From the NCBI GenBank assembly GCA_041396245.1, contig JAWKYW010000006.1, positions 62,001-126,000 of the forward strand: 64,000 bases of DNA, written 5' to 3'. Shown here piece after piece: positions 15,587 to 24,997 of the stretch. Below the pieces are notes generated by a model. That model was given only the letters and a program-made list of their open reading frames with translations, was not told where the DNA came from and did not search any database. The stretch is from Desulfobacillus sp041396245. GTDB lineage: Bacteria; Pseudomonadota; Gammaproteobacteria; Burkholderiales; Rhodocyclaceae. The position numbers were made by a program, and so were the translations under genes. Position 1 is the stretch's first letter. Every line of letters begins with the position of its first letter.

Positions 15587-17395
15587 CTAAACGGCTTCGA
15601 CGGCCTCTTCCTGCTGCTGCAGCGCCCACATCTGGGCGTAGGCGCCGCTGCGTTCGAGCAGCACCCGGTGCGTGCCGCGCTCGACGATGCGGCCCTGGTC
15701 GAGTACCAGGATCTCGTCGGCATTCATGACGGTCGACAGGCGATGGGCGATGACCAGCGTGGTACGGCCGACGGCGATGCGCTCCAGCTCGCCCTGGATG
15801 GCCTTCTCGGATTTGGAATCCAGCGCCGAGGTGGCTTCGTCGAAGATCAGGATCGGCGGGTTCTTCAGGAGCGCGCGGGCGATGGCGACGCGCTGCTTCT
15901 CGCCGCCGGAGAGCTTGAGGCCGCGCTCGCCGACGCGCGTGTCGTATTTCTCCGGCAGGGACTCGACGAAGTCGTGGATGTGGGCGGCCTGCGCCGCGGC
16001 GATGACGTCCCCGCGGCCGGCCTCGGGGCGGCCGTACTGGATGTTGTAATAGATCGACTCGTTGAAGAGCACGGTGTCCTGCGGCACGATGCCGATGGCC
16101 GCGCGCAGGCTGGCCTGCGTCAGGCGGCGGATGTCCGTGCCATTCACCATCACGGCGCCGGACTGCACGTCGTAGAAGCGGAACAGCAGGCGCGACAGCG
16201 TCGACTTGCCGGAGCCGGAATGCCCGACCACCGCCACCGTGCCGCCGACGGGAATGGAGAAGTCGACATCGAACAGGATCTGCCGCTTCGCCTCGTAGGA
16301 AAAGCCGACGTGCGCGAAGCGCACGGCACAGGGGCCGGCGGCGAGCGGCATGGCGTCGGGCGCGTCGGCGATCTCGCGGTGTTCCGACTTGAGGGCGAAC
16401 ATGCGCTCGATGTCGGTCAGCGCCTGTCGGATCTCGCGATAGAGCACGCCGAGCCAGTTGAGCGGGATGTAGAGCTGGATGAGCAGGCCGTTGACCAGTA
16501 CGATGTCGCCCACCGTCATCGAGCCGTTGGCGACGCCGGTGGCCGCCCGCCACATGATCAGCGTCACCGTGACGGCGATGAGGCCGGCCTGGCCGAGGTT
16601 GAGCAGCGAGAGCGACATCTGGCTCTTCACCTGGGCGGTCTCCCACTTTTCCATCTGCTGGTCGTAGCGCCGCGCCTCGTACTCCTCGTTGTTGAAGTAC
16701 TTCACCGTTTCGTAGTTGAGCAGGCTGTCGATGGCGCGCGAATTGGCGGCCGAGTCGATCTCGTTGACCTCGCGCCGCAGCCGGGTGCGCCAGTTGGTCA
16801 CCAGCACGGTGAAGGTGACGAAGAGGACGAGCGCACAGACGGTGATCCAGGCGAAGCTCGACTCGTAGCGCGAGGCCAGGATGCCGATCACCAGCCCCAC
16901 TTCCACCAGGGTCGGCAGGATGCTGTAGATGGTGTAGCTGATCAGCGTGCCGATGGAGCGGGTGCCGCGCTCGATGTCGCGCGTCAGGCCGCCGGTCTGG
17001 CGCTCGAGGTGGAAGCGCAGCGAGAGGGCGTGCAGGTGGCGGAACACCTGCAGGGCGATGCTGCGCACCGCCTGCTGGGTGACGCGGGCGAAGAGCAGCT
17101 CGCGCAACTCGGTGAACAGCGACATCGAGAAGCGCAGCAGGCCGTAGGCGGCGAGCAGGGCCAGCGGCACCACCAGCGCCGCCTGCTCGGCGGTGAAGGC
17201 ATCGACGATGCCCTTGAAGACCAGCGGCACGCCGACGTTGGCCAGCTTGGCGGCGATCAGGCAGGCGAGGGCGAACAGCACCCGGCCCTTGTAGGCCCAG
17301 ATGTAGGGGATCAGGCTGCGGATGGTCTGCCAGTCGCGGCGCTGGTCGGCGTCCGGGGCGGGCAGGGCACGGCGGGTATAGGTGCGGCGCATCAT
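15587..17395 (-). CDS. Atm1-type ABC exporter (fused permease/ATPase)
   Basis: A 602-residue half-transporter: six-helix exporter domain (about 30-330) followed by an ATPase domain with Walker A VGHSGSGKSTLSRLLFRF, signature LSGGEKQRVAIARALL and Walker B ILIFDEATSALD. Sequence such as NYETVKYFNNEEYEARRYD and the ADIERMFAL-like coupling region place it with the Atm1/HMT1 group, which exports glutathione-linked compounds, iron-sulfur precursors or metal conjugates. It sits alone between gltI and the divergent tetR gene. The substrate is not known. Confidence 0.88.
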   Translation of the reverse strand: MMRRTYTRRALPAPDADQRRDWQTIRSLIPYIWAYKGRVLFALACLIAAKLANVGVPLVFKGIVDAFTAEQAALVVPLALLAAYGLLRFSMSLFTELRELLFARVTQQAVRSIALQVFRHLHALSLRFHLERQTGGLTRDIERGTRSIGTLISYTIYSILPTLVEVGLVIGILASRYESSFAWITVCALVLFVTFTVLVTNWRTRLRREVNEIDSAANSRAIDSLLNYETVKYFNNEEYEARRYDQQMEKWETAQVKSQMSLSLLNLGQAGLIAVTVTLIMWRAATGVANGSMTVGDIVLVNGLLIQLYIPLNWLGVLYREIRQALTDIERMFALKSEHREIADAPDAMPLAAGPCAVRFAHVGFSYEAKRQILFDVDFSIPVGGTVAVVGHSGSGKSTLSRLLFRFYDVQSGAVMVNGTDIRRLTQASLRAAIGIVPQDTVLFNESIYYNIQYGRPEAGRGDVIAAAQAAHIHDFVESLPEKYDTRVGERGLKLSGGEKQRVAIARALLKNPPILIFDEATSALDSKSEKAIQGELERIAVGRTTLVIAHRLSTVMNADEILVLDQGRIVERGTHRVLLERSGAYAQMWALQQQEEAVEAV

Positions 17396-17462
17396 TCAAT
17401 TCTAAATTACTTATGCCGCGAAGCAGGCTTGCGGGCCTAGAAGCCGGTGCCTAATCCCTGGC

Positions 17463-17507
17463 TTGACATCCGCTGAAACGTCCGTATCATTCAAACGATT
17501 GTTTGAA
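17463..17507 (+). promoter_or_regulatory. Promoter and PsrA-type operator of the tetR gene
   Basis: TTGACA (17463-17468), 16 bp, TATCAT (17485-17490) forms a good sigma-70 promoter. Overlapping the -10 is the perfect inverted repeat TTCAAAC-GATT-GTTTGAA (17490-17507). Its core CAAAC-N4-GTTTG matches the published PsrA consensus (G/C)AAAC-N2-4-GTTT(G/C) from Pseudomonas. The position predicts autorepression by the downstream TetR protein, relieved by long-chain acyl ligands. Confidence 0.8.
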
Positions 17508-17531
17508 ACGAATGTATGGACGAGCAAATTC

Positions 17532-18230
17532 ATGGCCCTGCAGGACGCCAAGCCGGCCCCCGATACCCGCAGCCGCATCCTCGATGCCGCCGAAGCCCTC
17601 TTCGTCGAGCACGGCTTCGAGGCGACCTCGATGCGCATGATCACCGGCCGCGCCGGGGTCAACCTGGCTTCGGTCAATTACCACTTCGGCAGCAAGGAAG
17701 CCCTCATCCAGGACGTCTTCCGCCGCCGCCTGACCTGGCTCAACGAAGCCCGCCTGACGGCGCTGGAGCAGTTCGAGAGGGCCGCCAAGGGCGCGCCGCT
17801 CAAGCCGCACCAGATCGTCGAGGCCTTCTTCGGCGTCTCGCTGCGCATGGCGGCGGATACCGAGCACGGCGGCCACACCTTCATGCGCCTGCTCGGCCGC
17901 ACCTACACCGAGCCGTCGTCCTTCGTCCGCCAGTTCCTCGCCGACGAATACGCCGCCGTGGTGCCGCGCTTCAAGCAGGCGCTGTTCCGCTCGCTGCCGG
18001 ACGTGCCGCCGGAGGAGATCCTCTGGCGTTTCCATTTCATGCTCGGCGCCATGTCCTACGCCATCGCCGGCAACGACGCCCTGCAACTGGTGGCCGAATA
18101 CAAGCTGGACGAAAAGGACCCCGGCGCCCTGGCGCGCCGCCTGATGCCCTTCCTGCTCGGCGGGCTGCGCGCACCTTTGGCCGGGCAGGCGGTCAAATCG
18201 AAGGAGAAAACCCCGCGCAAGGCGGCCTGA
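17532..18230 (+). CDS. psrA: TetR-family fatty-acid regulator, PsrA-like
   Basis: A 232-residue TetR protein. The N-terminal helix-turn-helix (TRSRILDAAEALFVEHGFEA, then GVNLASVNYHFGSKEAL) is followed by a ligand-binding domain of PsrA size. The symbol rests on three points: the PsrA-type operator in its own promoter, its place at the head of fadE and other beta-oxidation genes, and its length. The start is the ATG at 17532; upstream codons of the open frame lie in the promoter. It probably represses itself and fad genes until bound by long-chain fatty acids or acyl-CoA. Confidence 0.78.
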   Translation: MALQDAKPAPDTRSRILDAAEALFVEHGFEATSMRMITGRAGVNLASVNYHFGSKEALIQDVFRRRLTWLNEARLTALEQFERAAKGAPLKPHQIVEAFFGVSLRMAADTEHGGHTFMRLLGRTYTEPSSFVRQFLADEYAAVVPRFKQALFRSLPDVPPEEILWRFHFMLGAMSYAIAGNDALQLVAEYKLDEKDPGALARRLMPFLLGGLRAPLAGQAVKSKEKTPRKAA

Positions 18231-18239
18231 GATACGCAG

Positions 18240-18263
18240 CGCCGTCCTGCGGCGGCTGACTTT
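18240..18263 (-). repeat. Bipartite motif copy, exact
   Basis: On the minus strand AAAGTCAG, 10 bp, ACGGCG (14 of 14), beginning 10 bp after the tetR stop codon in the gap before fadE. Confidence 0.8.
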
Positions 18264-18318
18264 TGGTTCAAGCAACACCCCGGCGGCATACACGCCGGAC
18301 AAGCGAAAGGAGCACGAC

Positions 18319-20646
18319 ATGACCTGGACTTTACTGATCGCATTGCCGCTGGCCGCCCTCGTGGCGCTCTTCACGGTCAAGCCGCTGCGCCGCGCGGTCG
18401 TTACGCGGTCGCTCTTCGCCGCCTACCGGCGGATGCTGCCGCAGATGTCGCAGACCGAGAAGGAGGCGCTCGATGCCGGTACCGTCTGGTGGGAAGGCGA
18501 GCTGTTCCACGGCCGTCCGGACTGGAGGAAACTCCTCGCCTACCCGCAGCCGCAACTCACGCCCGAAGAGCAGGCCTTCCTCGACAACGAGACCGAGGAG
18601 CTGTGCCGCCTCTCCGACGACTGGGTGTCCTCGCACTACGACCACGATCTCTCGCCCGAAGCCTGGACGTGGATGAAGGAGAAGGGCTTCCTCGGCATGA
18701 TCATCCCGAAGCGCTACGGCGGCCTGGAATTCTCCGCCTATGCCCATTCGCAGGTGGTGACGAAACTCTCCACGCGCTGCGCCGCCACGGCGGTGTCGGT
18801 GATGGTGCCCAACTCGCTCGGCCCGGCCGAGCTGCTGCTGCACTACGGCACCGAGGAACAGAAGAACCACTACCTGCCGCGCCTGGCCAAGGGCCTCGAC
18901 ATTCCCTGCTTCGCCCTGACCAGCCCGTGGGCCGGCTCGGACGCCGCCTCGATCCCCGACCAGGGCATCGTCTGCCGCGGCATGTGGCAGGGCAGGGAAG
19001 TCGTCGGCATGCGCGTCACCTGGGACAAGCGCTACATCACCCTGGCGCCGGTCGCCACGGTGGTCGGCCTGGCCTTCCGCCTGTTCGATCCGGAGCACCT
19101 GCTCGGCGATACCGACGACATCGGCATCACCTGCGCGCTGATCCCGGCCAGCCACCCCGGCGTCGAGACCGGGTTGCGCCACTTCCCGCTGAATGCAGCC
19201 TGGCACAACGGCCCGACGCGCGGCAAGGATGTCTTCATGCCGCTCGATTTCATCATCGGTGGACAGAATATGGCCGGCCAGGGCTGGCGCATGCTGATGG
19301 AGTCGCTGGCCGCCGGCCGCTCGATCTCGCTGCCGGCCTCCAACACCGGCATGCAGAAGCTGACGGTGCGCACCGTCGGCGGCTATGCCCGCGTGCGCAG
19401 CCAGTTCAAGACGGCCATCGGCAGGTTCGAAGGCATCCAGGAGCCGCTGGCGCGGATGGGCGGCAACCTCTACCTGTGCGATGCCGCCCGCGTCATGACC
19501 GCCGGCGCGATCGACCTCGGCGAGAAGCCCTCGGTGGTCTCCGCCATCGTCAAGTACCACGTCACCGAGCGCGCCCGCCAGTCGATCAACGACGGCATGG
19601 ACATCCTCGGCGGCAAGGGCATCTGCCTCGGCCCGTCGAACTTCCTCGGCCGCGCCTACCAGCAGGTGCCGGTGGCGATCACCGTCGAAGGCGCCAATAT
19701 CCTGACACGCAGCCTGATCATCTTCGGCCAGGGCGCCATCCGCTGCCATCCCTACGTGATGGCCGAGATGGAAGCGGCCCAGAAAGACGACCTCGTCGCC
19801 TTCGACCGCGCGCTCTTCGCCCATATCGGCCATACGATCGGCAACGGCCTGCGTGCCCTCGTCACCGGCCTCACCGGCTCGCATTTCGTCGGCGTGCCGG
19901 CGAACGTCGCACCGGAGACGCGCCGCTACTATCAGCAATTGACGCGCTTCTCCTCGGCCTTTGCCTTCCTTGCCGACATTTCCATGCTGGTGATGGGCGG
20001 CGACCTCAAGCGCAAGGAGAAGCTCTCGGCGCGCATGGGCGACATCCTCTCGCTGATGTACCTCGCCTCGGCGGTGCTCAAGCGCTACGAGGCGGAAGGC
20101 CGCCAGCAGGCCGACGCGCCGCTGATGAACTGGGCCATCTGGGATTCCATGTTCAAGGCGCAGAACGCCTTCGAGGGCGTCGTCTCCAACTTCCCGAGCC
20201 GCTTCGTGTCGACTTTTCTGCGACGCATGATCTTCCCGCTCGGCCGGCCCTATGTCGTGCCGTCGGACCGCCTCGGCGGCTGCGTGGCGGATCTGCTCAT
20301 CGCCCCCTCGGCGACGCGCGACCGCCTCACCGCCGGCATGTATCTCCCGCGCGACGAGAGCGATGCCGTCGGCGTGATCGAGCTGGCGCTGGAAGCCACG
20401 CTGCAGGCCGAGCCGGTCCAGGCCAAGCTGCGCGCCGCACAGAAGGCCGGCAAGCTGGACGGCCGCAGCGTGCAGGAGATCGAAAGTCAGGCGCTGGCGC
20501 ACGGCATCGTCACCTCGGCCGAGCACGCGCTGCTGCTGCGCGCGCGCGAACTGACGGCCGAGGTCATCAAGGTGGACGACTTCCCCTTCGACCTCGGCCT
20601 GCAGCGCAGCGAACCGAAGCCGGTCGCCCATCGCGCCGCAGCCTGA
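18319..20646 (+). CDS. fadE: Acyl-CoA dehydrogenase FadE
   Basis: A 775-residue long-form acyl-CoA dehydrogenase for the first beta-oxidation step. A hydrophobic N-terminal segment (TWTLLIALPLAALVALF) suggests membrane attachment, as in enterobacterial FadE. The dehydrogenase core includes GFLGMIIPKRYGGLEFSAYA, CFALTSPWAGSDAAS and GGKGICLGPSNFLGRAY, followed by the extra C-terminal domain of the long form. It has an AAAGGAG binding site, lies 88 bp after the psrA-like gene and is probably under its control. Confidence 0.95.
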   Translation: MTWTLLIALPLAALVALFTVKPLRRAVVTRSLFAAYRRMLPQMSQTEKEALDAGTVWWEGELFHGRPDWRKLLAYPQPQLTPEEQAFLDNETEELCRLSDDWVSSHYDHDLSPEAWTWMKEKGFLGMIIPKRYGGLEFSAYAHSQVVTKLSTRCAATAVSVMVPNSLGPAELLLHYGTEEQKNHYLPRLAKGLDIPCFALTSPWAGSDAASIPDQGIVCRGMWQGREVVGMRVTWDKRYITLAPVATVVGLAFRLFDPEHLLGDTDDIGITCALIPASHPGVETGLRHFPLNAAWHNGPTRGKDVFMPLDFIIGGQNMAGQGWRMLMESLAAGRSISLPASNTGMQKLTVRTVGGYARVRSQFKTAIGRFEGIQEPLARMGGNLYLCDAARVMTAGAIDLGEKPSVVSAIVKYHVTERARQSINDGMDILGGKGICLGPSNFLGRAYQQVPVAITVEGANILTRSLIIFGQGAIRCHPYVMAEMEAAQKDDLVAFDRALFAHIGHTIGNGLRALVTGLTGSHFVGVPANVAPETRRYYQQLTRFSSAFAFLADISMLVMGGDLKRKEKLSARMGDILSLMYLASAVLKRYEAEGRQQADAPLMNWAIWDSMFKAQNAFEGVVSNFPSRFVSTFLRRMIFPLGRPYVVPSDRLGGCVADLLIAPSATRDRLTAGMYLPRDESDAVGVIELALEATLQAEPVQAKLRAAQKAGKLDGRSVQEIESQALAHGIVTSAEHALLLRARELTAEVIKVDDFPFDLGLQRSEPKPVAHRAAA
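20483..20506 (+). repeat. Bipartite motif copy, 13 of 14
   Basis: AAAGTCAG, 10 bp, ACGGCA inside the 3' part of fadE, sense strand, encoding ESQALAHG. Confidence 0.55.
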
Positions 20647-20652
20647 CAAACT

Positions 20653-20775
20653 AACCGCAATGAACGCAAAGCGCGCAAAGGCCGCAAAGAACGCAAAGGA
20701 AAAGCATCAGCGACTCCGGCAGGCAATGCGTTCCTCTCTGCGCACTTTGCGTCTTTGCGGTCTTTGCGTTGAAAG
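20653..20775. repeat. CGCAAAG-array inverted repeat
   Basis: The left half is a run of CGCAAAG units (AACGCAAAG, GCGCAAAG, CGCAAAG, ACGCAAAGG). The right half carries the inverse units (CTTTGCGTCTTTGCGG, TCTTTGCGTTG). The two halves can pair as one long stem around a loop of about 40 bp. A second copy of the family lies at 63574-63682. It separates fadE from the thiolase gene. Confidence 0.8.
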
Positions 20776-20784
20776 AGGTGCTTC

Positions 20785-22074
20785 ATGACATCCAAACCTG
20801 TCTACATCATCGACGGCGCCCGTACGCCCTTCCTCAAGGCGCGCAACGCACCCGGCCCCTTTTCCGCGGGCGACCTCGCCACCGCGGCGGGGCGGACACT
20901 GCTGGTGCGCCAGCCCTTCGCCGCCGAGGAGCTGGACGAAGTCATCCTCGGCTGCGCTTCGCCCTCGCCCGACGAGGTGAACATCGGCCGCGTCGTCGCG
21001 CTGCGCATGGGCTGCGGCCTCAAGGTGCCGGGCTGGACGGTGATGCGCAACTGCGCCAGCGGCATGCAGGCGCTCGACTCGGCCATCGCCAACATCAACA
21101 CCGGCCGTTCGCAGCTGGTGCTGGCGGGCGGCGTCGACGCGCTGTCGCATGCGCCGCTGCTCTACTCGAAGACCATGGTGCTGTGGTTCGCGAAAATGGC
21201 GCAGGCGAAGACGGCCGGGCAGAAGGCGGCGCTGTTCGCCAAATTGAGCCCGTCCGCGCTGCTCTCGCCGGTGATCGGCATCATGAAGGGGCTTACCGAT
21301 CCGGTGGTGAACCTCCTGATGGGGCAGACGGCGGAAAACCTCGCCCACCGCTTCGGCATCACGCGCGAGCAGATGGACGCATTCTCGGTGCGCAGCCACC
21401 AGCGCGTCGCCGCCGGCCAGGACGCCGGCCACTACGATGCCGAGGTGATGCCGCTGGTCGGCCGCGACGGCCAGGTCTACGCCGCCGACGACGGCGTGCG
21501 GCGCGATTCCTCGATGGCGGGCCTGGCCAAGCTGAAGCCCTTCTTCGACCGCAAGTACGGCAAGGTCACGCCCGGCAACAGTTCGCAGATCACCGATGGC
21601 GGCGTCTGGCTGGTGCTCGCTTCCGAGGAGGCGGTGCAGCGCCACGGCCTGCTGCCGATCGGCCGCATCGTCGATTCGCAATGGGCCGGCCTCGACCCGG
21701 CGCAGATGGGCCTCGGCCCGGTGCATGCCGCGACGCCGATCCTGCAGCGCCACGGCCTCGGCCTCAACGACCTTGACGCCTGGGAGATCAACGAGGCCTT
21801 CGCCGCCCAGGTGATCGGCTGCCTCGAAGCCTGGAAGGATGCCGCCTACTGCAAGGAGCAGCTCGGCCTCGACGCGCCGCTGGGCGCGCTCGACGAAGAG
21901 AAGCTCAACGTCGACGGCGGCGCCGTCGCGCTCGGCCATCCCGTCGGCGCCTCCGGCGCCCGCATCGTCCTGCACCTGCTGCAGGTGCTCCGCCGCACGG
22001 GCGGCAAGCGCGGCATGGCGACGATCTGCATCGGCGGCGGCCAGGGCGGCGCCATGCTGGTGGAGACGGTCTGA
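20785..22074 (+). CDS. fadI: Acetyl-CoA C-acyltransferase (thiolase), FadI-like
   Basis: A 429-residue thiolase for the last beta-oxidation step. The nucleophile is Cys90 (MRNCASGMQAL), with the family motifs WEINEAFAAQ, GGAVALGHPVGASGAR and CIGGGQGGAM supplying the His and second Cys. The length exceeds typical FadA (about 390) and fits the FadI group that pairs with FadJ. The partner is probably the bifunctional enzyme at 22983. GAAAGAGG precedes the ATG. Confidence 0.88.
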   Translation: MTSKPVYIIDGARTPFLKARNAPGPFSAGDLATAAGRTLLVRQPFAAEELDEVILGCASPSPDEVNIGRVVALRMGCGLKVPGWTVMRNCASGMQALDSAIANINTGRSQLVLAGGVDALSHAPLLYSKTMVLWFAKMAQAKTAGQKAALFAKLSPSALLSPVIGIMKGLTDPVVNLLMGQTAENLAHRFGITREQMDAFSVRSHQRVAAGQDAGHYDAEVMPLVGRDGQVYAADDGVRRDSSMAGLAKLKPFFDRKYGKVTPGNSSQITDGGVWLVLASEEAVQRHGLLPIGRIVDSQWAGLDPAQMGLGPVHAATPILQRHGLGLNDLDAWEINEAFAAQVIGCLEAWKDAAYCKEQLGLDAPLGALDEEKLNVDGGAVALGHPVGASGARIVLHLLQVLRRTGGKRGMATICIGGGQGGAMLVETV

Positions 22075-22090
22075 TTCAACCAGGCAGGCC

Positions 22091-22972
22091 ATGCACCAGG
22101 ACAACATCCGCCTCGACTACCGCCAGCGCCCCTCGGCGCTGGCCTTCATGGCGCGCGCGCTGCGGCCCTCGCCCGGCCTGAAATACGGCGTGCCGGCGAT
22201 CGCGGCGCGCTGGCGCCATCGCGCCTCTCCGCCCGAACTGAAGCGCTTCAGTGCACTTTCCGGCCTGCCCGAGAGCGAGACGCTGCCCCTGCTCTATCCG
22301 CACACCATCGCCTTTCCCCTGCATATGGCCATCCTGACGCAGCCGGCCTTTCCGGTGCCGATCTGGCGCGTGCTGCAGGTGAGGAACCGAATCCAGCAGC
22401 ACGCGCCGCTGCCGCGCGACGCCACGCTCGACATCACGGTACGGGTGGCCGGGCATCGCATCCTGGAAAAGGGGGCCGAGTTCGACCTGCACGCGACGGT
22501 GGATGACGGCACGACGACCGCCTGGGAAAGCGTGAACACCTTCTACGTGCGCGGCCGCTTCGGCGTGCCGACGGTGGACGCGGTGGTGCCCGAGACGCCA
22601 AGAGTCAGTCCCGGCGACACGGCGCAATGGCGCATGCCGGCCGGTGGCGGCTGGCCTTACGGCGGTCTGTCGGGCGATTACAACCCGCTGCACTGGTGGA
22701 GCCGCTATGCACGCAGGCACGGCTTCGCGCGCGCCTTCTTCCATCCGCAGCGGGTGCTCGGACAGTGCCTGGCGCGGCTGCCGCAGGCGCCTTCCGCTTT
22801 GCCGCTGCGGCTGGATGCCTGGATCAAGGGGCCGGTGTTCTACGGCGCGGCGGTGACGATGAGGAGCGAATCCGCCGCCGGCGACATGCGCTTCACCCTG
22901 CATGTGAACGAGGACGAGCGGCCGGCCATCGTCGGCCACCTGCGCCCGGCGGACGGCAGCATCTTTGCGTAA
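22091..22972 (+). CDS. MaoC-like acyl-CoA dehydratase
   Basis: A 293-residue hot-dog fold protein. The hydratase-2 motif GLSGDYNPLHWWSRYARRHG, around residue 195, contains the Asp/His pair used by R-specific enoyl-CoA hydratases. The preceding half lacks the motif, as in two-hot-dog MaoC proteins. It likely hydrates enoyl-CoA to the R-3-hydroxy form or serves polyhydroxyalkanoate or branched substrates. It is encoded between thiolase and fadJ-like genes in one operon. The start is the ATG at 22091, 16 bp after the thiolase stop; the open frame upstream is a shadow. Confidence 0.83.
   Translation: MHQDNIRLDYRQRPSALAFMARALRPSPGLKYGVPAIAARWRHRASPPELKRFSALSGLPESETLPLLYPHTIAFPLHMAILTQPAFPVPIWRVLQVRNRIQQHAPLPRDATLDITVRVAGHRILEKGAEFDLHATVDDGTTTAWESVNTFYVRGRFGVPTVDAVVPETPRVSPGDTAQWRMPAGGGWPYGGLSGDYNPLHWWSRYARRHGFARAFFHPQRVLGQCLARLPQAPSALPLRLDAWIKGPVFYGAAVTMRSESAAGDMRFTLHVNEDERPAIVGHLRPADGSIFA
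22601..22624 (+). repeat. Bipartite motif copy, 13 of 14
   Basis: AGAGTCAG, 10 bp, ACGGCG within the MaoC gene, sense strand, encoding RVSPGDTA. Confidence 0.6.
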
Positions 22973-22982
22973 CGAGGAAGAC

Positions 22983-24932
22983 ATGACCGAACAAACAAGC
23001 CCACTTCAGCACTGGCGCATCGAGCGCGAACCCGGCGGCCTGGCCTGGCTGACATTCGACAAGGCCGGGGAGTCCACCAACACCCTCTCCGCCCAGGCCA
23101 TGCTCGAACTGTCGCAGGCGCTGGACGAATTCGAGCGCGAAGTGCCGAAGGGCCTGGTGATCCGTTCCGGCAAGAGCGCCGGCTTCATCGCCGGCGCCGA
23201 CATCGAGGAGTTCACCAAGGTCGAATCGGCCGAAGGCGCCAAGGCCCTGGTGAAGCGCGGCTGGGACCTCTACAACCGCCTCGCCGCCGTGAACTACCCG
23301 ACGCTGGCGCTGATCCGCGGCCACTGCATGGGCGGCGGCACCGAGTTGGCGCTGGCCTGCCGCTATCGCGTCGCGGTGGACGAGCCGGGCACGCGCATCG
23401 CCCTGCCGGAAGTCATGCTCGGCATCGTGCCGGGCTGGGGCGGCATGCTGCGCCTGCCGCAGGTGATCGGCCCGGCCGCCGCGCTCGACATGATGCTGAC
23501 CGGGCGCGCCCTCGACGCGAGGAAGGCGAAGCGCCTCGGCTTCGCCGACGAGTGCGTGCCGCCGCGCGTGATGGAAAACGCCGCGCGCATGCTGGTGCTG
23601 TCCGGCCAGGCGCCGCGCCGGCTTCCCTTCATGCAGAAGCTGATGAACGGCCCGCTCAAGGGCTTCGTCGCCGCCCAGGCGAAGAAGCAGGTGGCCACGC
23701 GCGCCCGCCCCGAGCACTATCCGGCGCCTTATGCCATCCTCGACATGTGGGCCCATTACGGCGGCAACGCGCTGGCCGTGCCGGCCGACAAGCCGACCTC
23801 GATGGAGGCCATCGCCGCTTCGCCGACGACGAAGAACCTGGTGCGCGTGTACTATTTGCAGGAGCGCCTGAAGGGCTTCGGAAAGCCAGAGGGTAAAGGC
23901 GGCGACTTCGCGCCGAAGCACCTGCACGTGATCGGCGCCGGCGTCATGGGCGGCGACATCGCCGCCTGGGCCGTGCTGCGCGGCCTGACGGTGACCCTGC
24001 AGGACCAGGCCATCGAGCGCATCGCGCCGGCCATCCAGCGCGCCGCAGCGGCTTTCAAGAAAAAGCTGCGCGACGACACACAGGTGCGCTTCGCGCTCGA
24101 CCGGCTGATCCCGGACCCGTCGGGCCAGGGCGCACGCCAGGCCGACGTGGTGATCGAGGCCATCTTCGAGAACCTGGAGGCGAAGCGGAAACTCTTCGCC
24201 GACATCGAGGCCATCGCCAGGCCGGATGCGGTGCTCGCCAGCAACACCTCGAGTCTGAAGCTGGAGGACATCGCCGTGGCGCTGAAGAACCCGTCGCGCC
24301 TGATCGGCATCCACTTCTTCAACCCGGTGGCGAAGATGCCGCTGGTGGAAGTGGTCGAGGGCAGGGAGTCCGATCCGCAGATGCTGAAGAAGGGCCTCGC
24401 CTTCGTGCGCAAGATCGACAAGCTGGCGCTGCCGGTGAAGAGCGCGCCCGGCTTCCTGGTGAACGCCGTGCTGGCGCCCTACATGCAGGAGGCGATGCGC
24501 TGCGTGGACGAAGGCATCGCGCCGGAAGTGGTGGACGAGGCGGCGCTGGCCTTCGGCATGCCGCTCGGGCCCATCGAGCTGGCCGACACCGTCGGCCTCG
24601 ACATCGCCGTTGCCGCCGGCCAGCAGCTGGCGAGCGGCATCACGGAACCGCCGAAGAAGCTGATGGAGCTGGTGAATGCCGGCCACCTCGGCCGCAAGAC
24701 CGGGCGCGGCTTCTACACGTACAATCAGGGCAAGCCGCAGAAGGGCGCGATCGGCCAGGTGCCGGCGGGACTGGCCGACAGGCTGGTGAAGCCCTTCCTG
24801 GCGGCGGCGCAGCGCGCAGTCGACGAGGGTGTCGTCGCCGACGCCGATCTGGCCGACGCCGGCGTGATCTTCGGCACCGGCTTCGCGCCGTTCCGCGGCG
24901 GGCCGATGAACTACCTGAGGGAACACCCGTAG
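22983..24932 (+). CDS. fadJ: Bifunctional enoyl-CoA hydratase / 3-hydroxyacyl-CoA dehydrogenase, FadJ-like
   Basis: A 649-residue fusion. The N-terminal crotonase domain (about 1-190) has the oxyanion segments SAGFIAGADIEEF and GHCMGGGTELALACRYRVA. The NAD-binding domain begins near 310 (HVIGAGVMGGDIAAWAV), followed by NTSSLKLEDIA, GIHFFNPVAKMPLVEVV and C-terminal dehydrogenase domains. The order hydratase then dehydrogenase is that of FadB/FadJ. The ATG at 22983 follows GAGGAAG. The stop TAG (24930-24932) is contributed by a REP element, so the C-terminus may be slightly altered from its ancestral form. Confidence 0.9.
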   Translation: MTEQTSPLQHWRIEREPGGLAWLTFDKAGESTNTLSAQAMLELSQALDEFEREVPKGLVIRSGKSAGFIAGADIEEFTKVESAEGAKALVKRGWDLYNRLAAVNYPTLALIRGHCMGGGTELALACRYRVAVDEPGTRIALPEVMLGIVPGWGGMLRLPQVIGPAAALDMMLTGRALDARKAKRLGFADECVPPRVMENAARMLVLSGQAPRRLPFMQKLMNGPLKGFVAAQAKKQVATRARPEHYPAPYAILDMWAHYGGNALAVPADKPTSMEAIAASPTTKNLVRVYYLQERLKGFGKPEGKGGDFAPKHLHVIGAGVMGGDIAAWAVLRGLTVTLQDQAIERIAPAIQRAAAAFKKKLRDDTQVRFALDRLIPDPSGQGARQADVVIEAIFENLEAKRKLFADIEAIARPDAVLASNTSSLKLEDIAVALKNPSRLIGIHFFNPVAKMPLVEVVEGRESDPQMLKKGLAFVRKIDKLALPVKSAPGFLVNAVLAPYMQEAMRCVDEGIAPEVVDEAALAFGMPLGPIELADTVGLDIAVAAGQQLASGITEPPKKLMELVNAGHLGRKTGRGFYTYNQGKPQKGAIGQVPAGLADRLVKPFLAAAQRAVDEGVVADADLADAGVIFGTGFAPFRGGPMNYLREHP

Positions 24933-24985
24933 GTCGGGCTTCAGCCCGACAACTGCAGCAGCAGTCGGCCTGAAGGCCGACCTAC
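24929..24985. repeat. REP-type palindrome pair that supplies a stop codon
   Basis: Arms GTAGGTCGGGCTTCAGCCC and GGCCTGAAGGCCGACCTAC with a short spacer. The TAG inside the first arm is the stop codon of the upstream fadJ-like gene. Confidence 0.85.
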
Positions 24986-24997
24986 AAGGACTAACCG

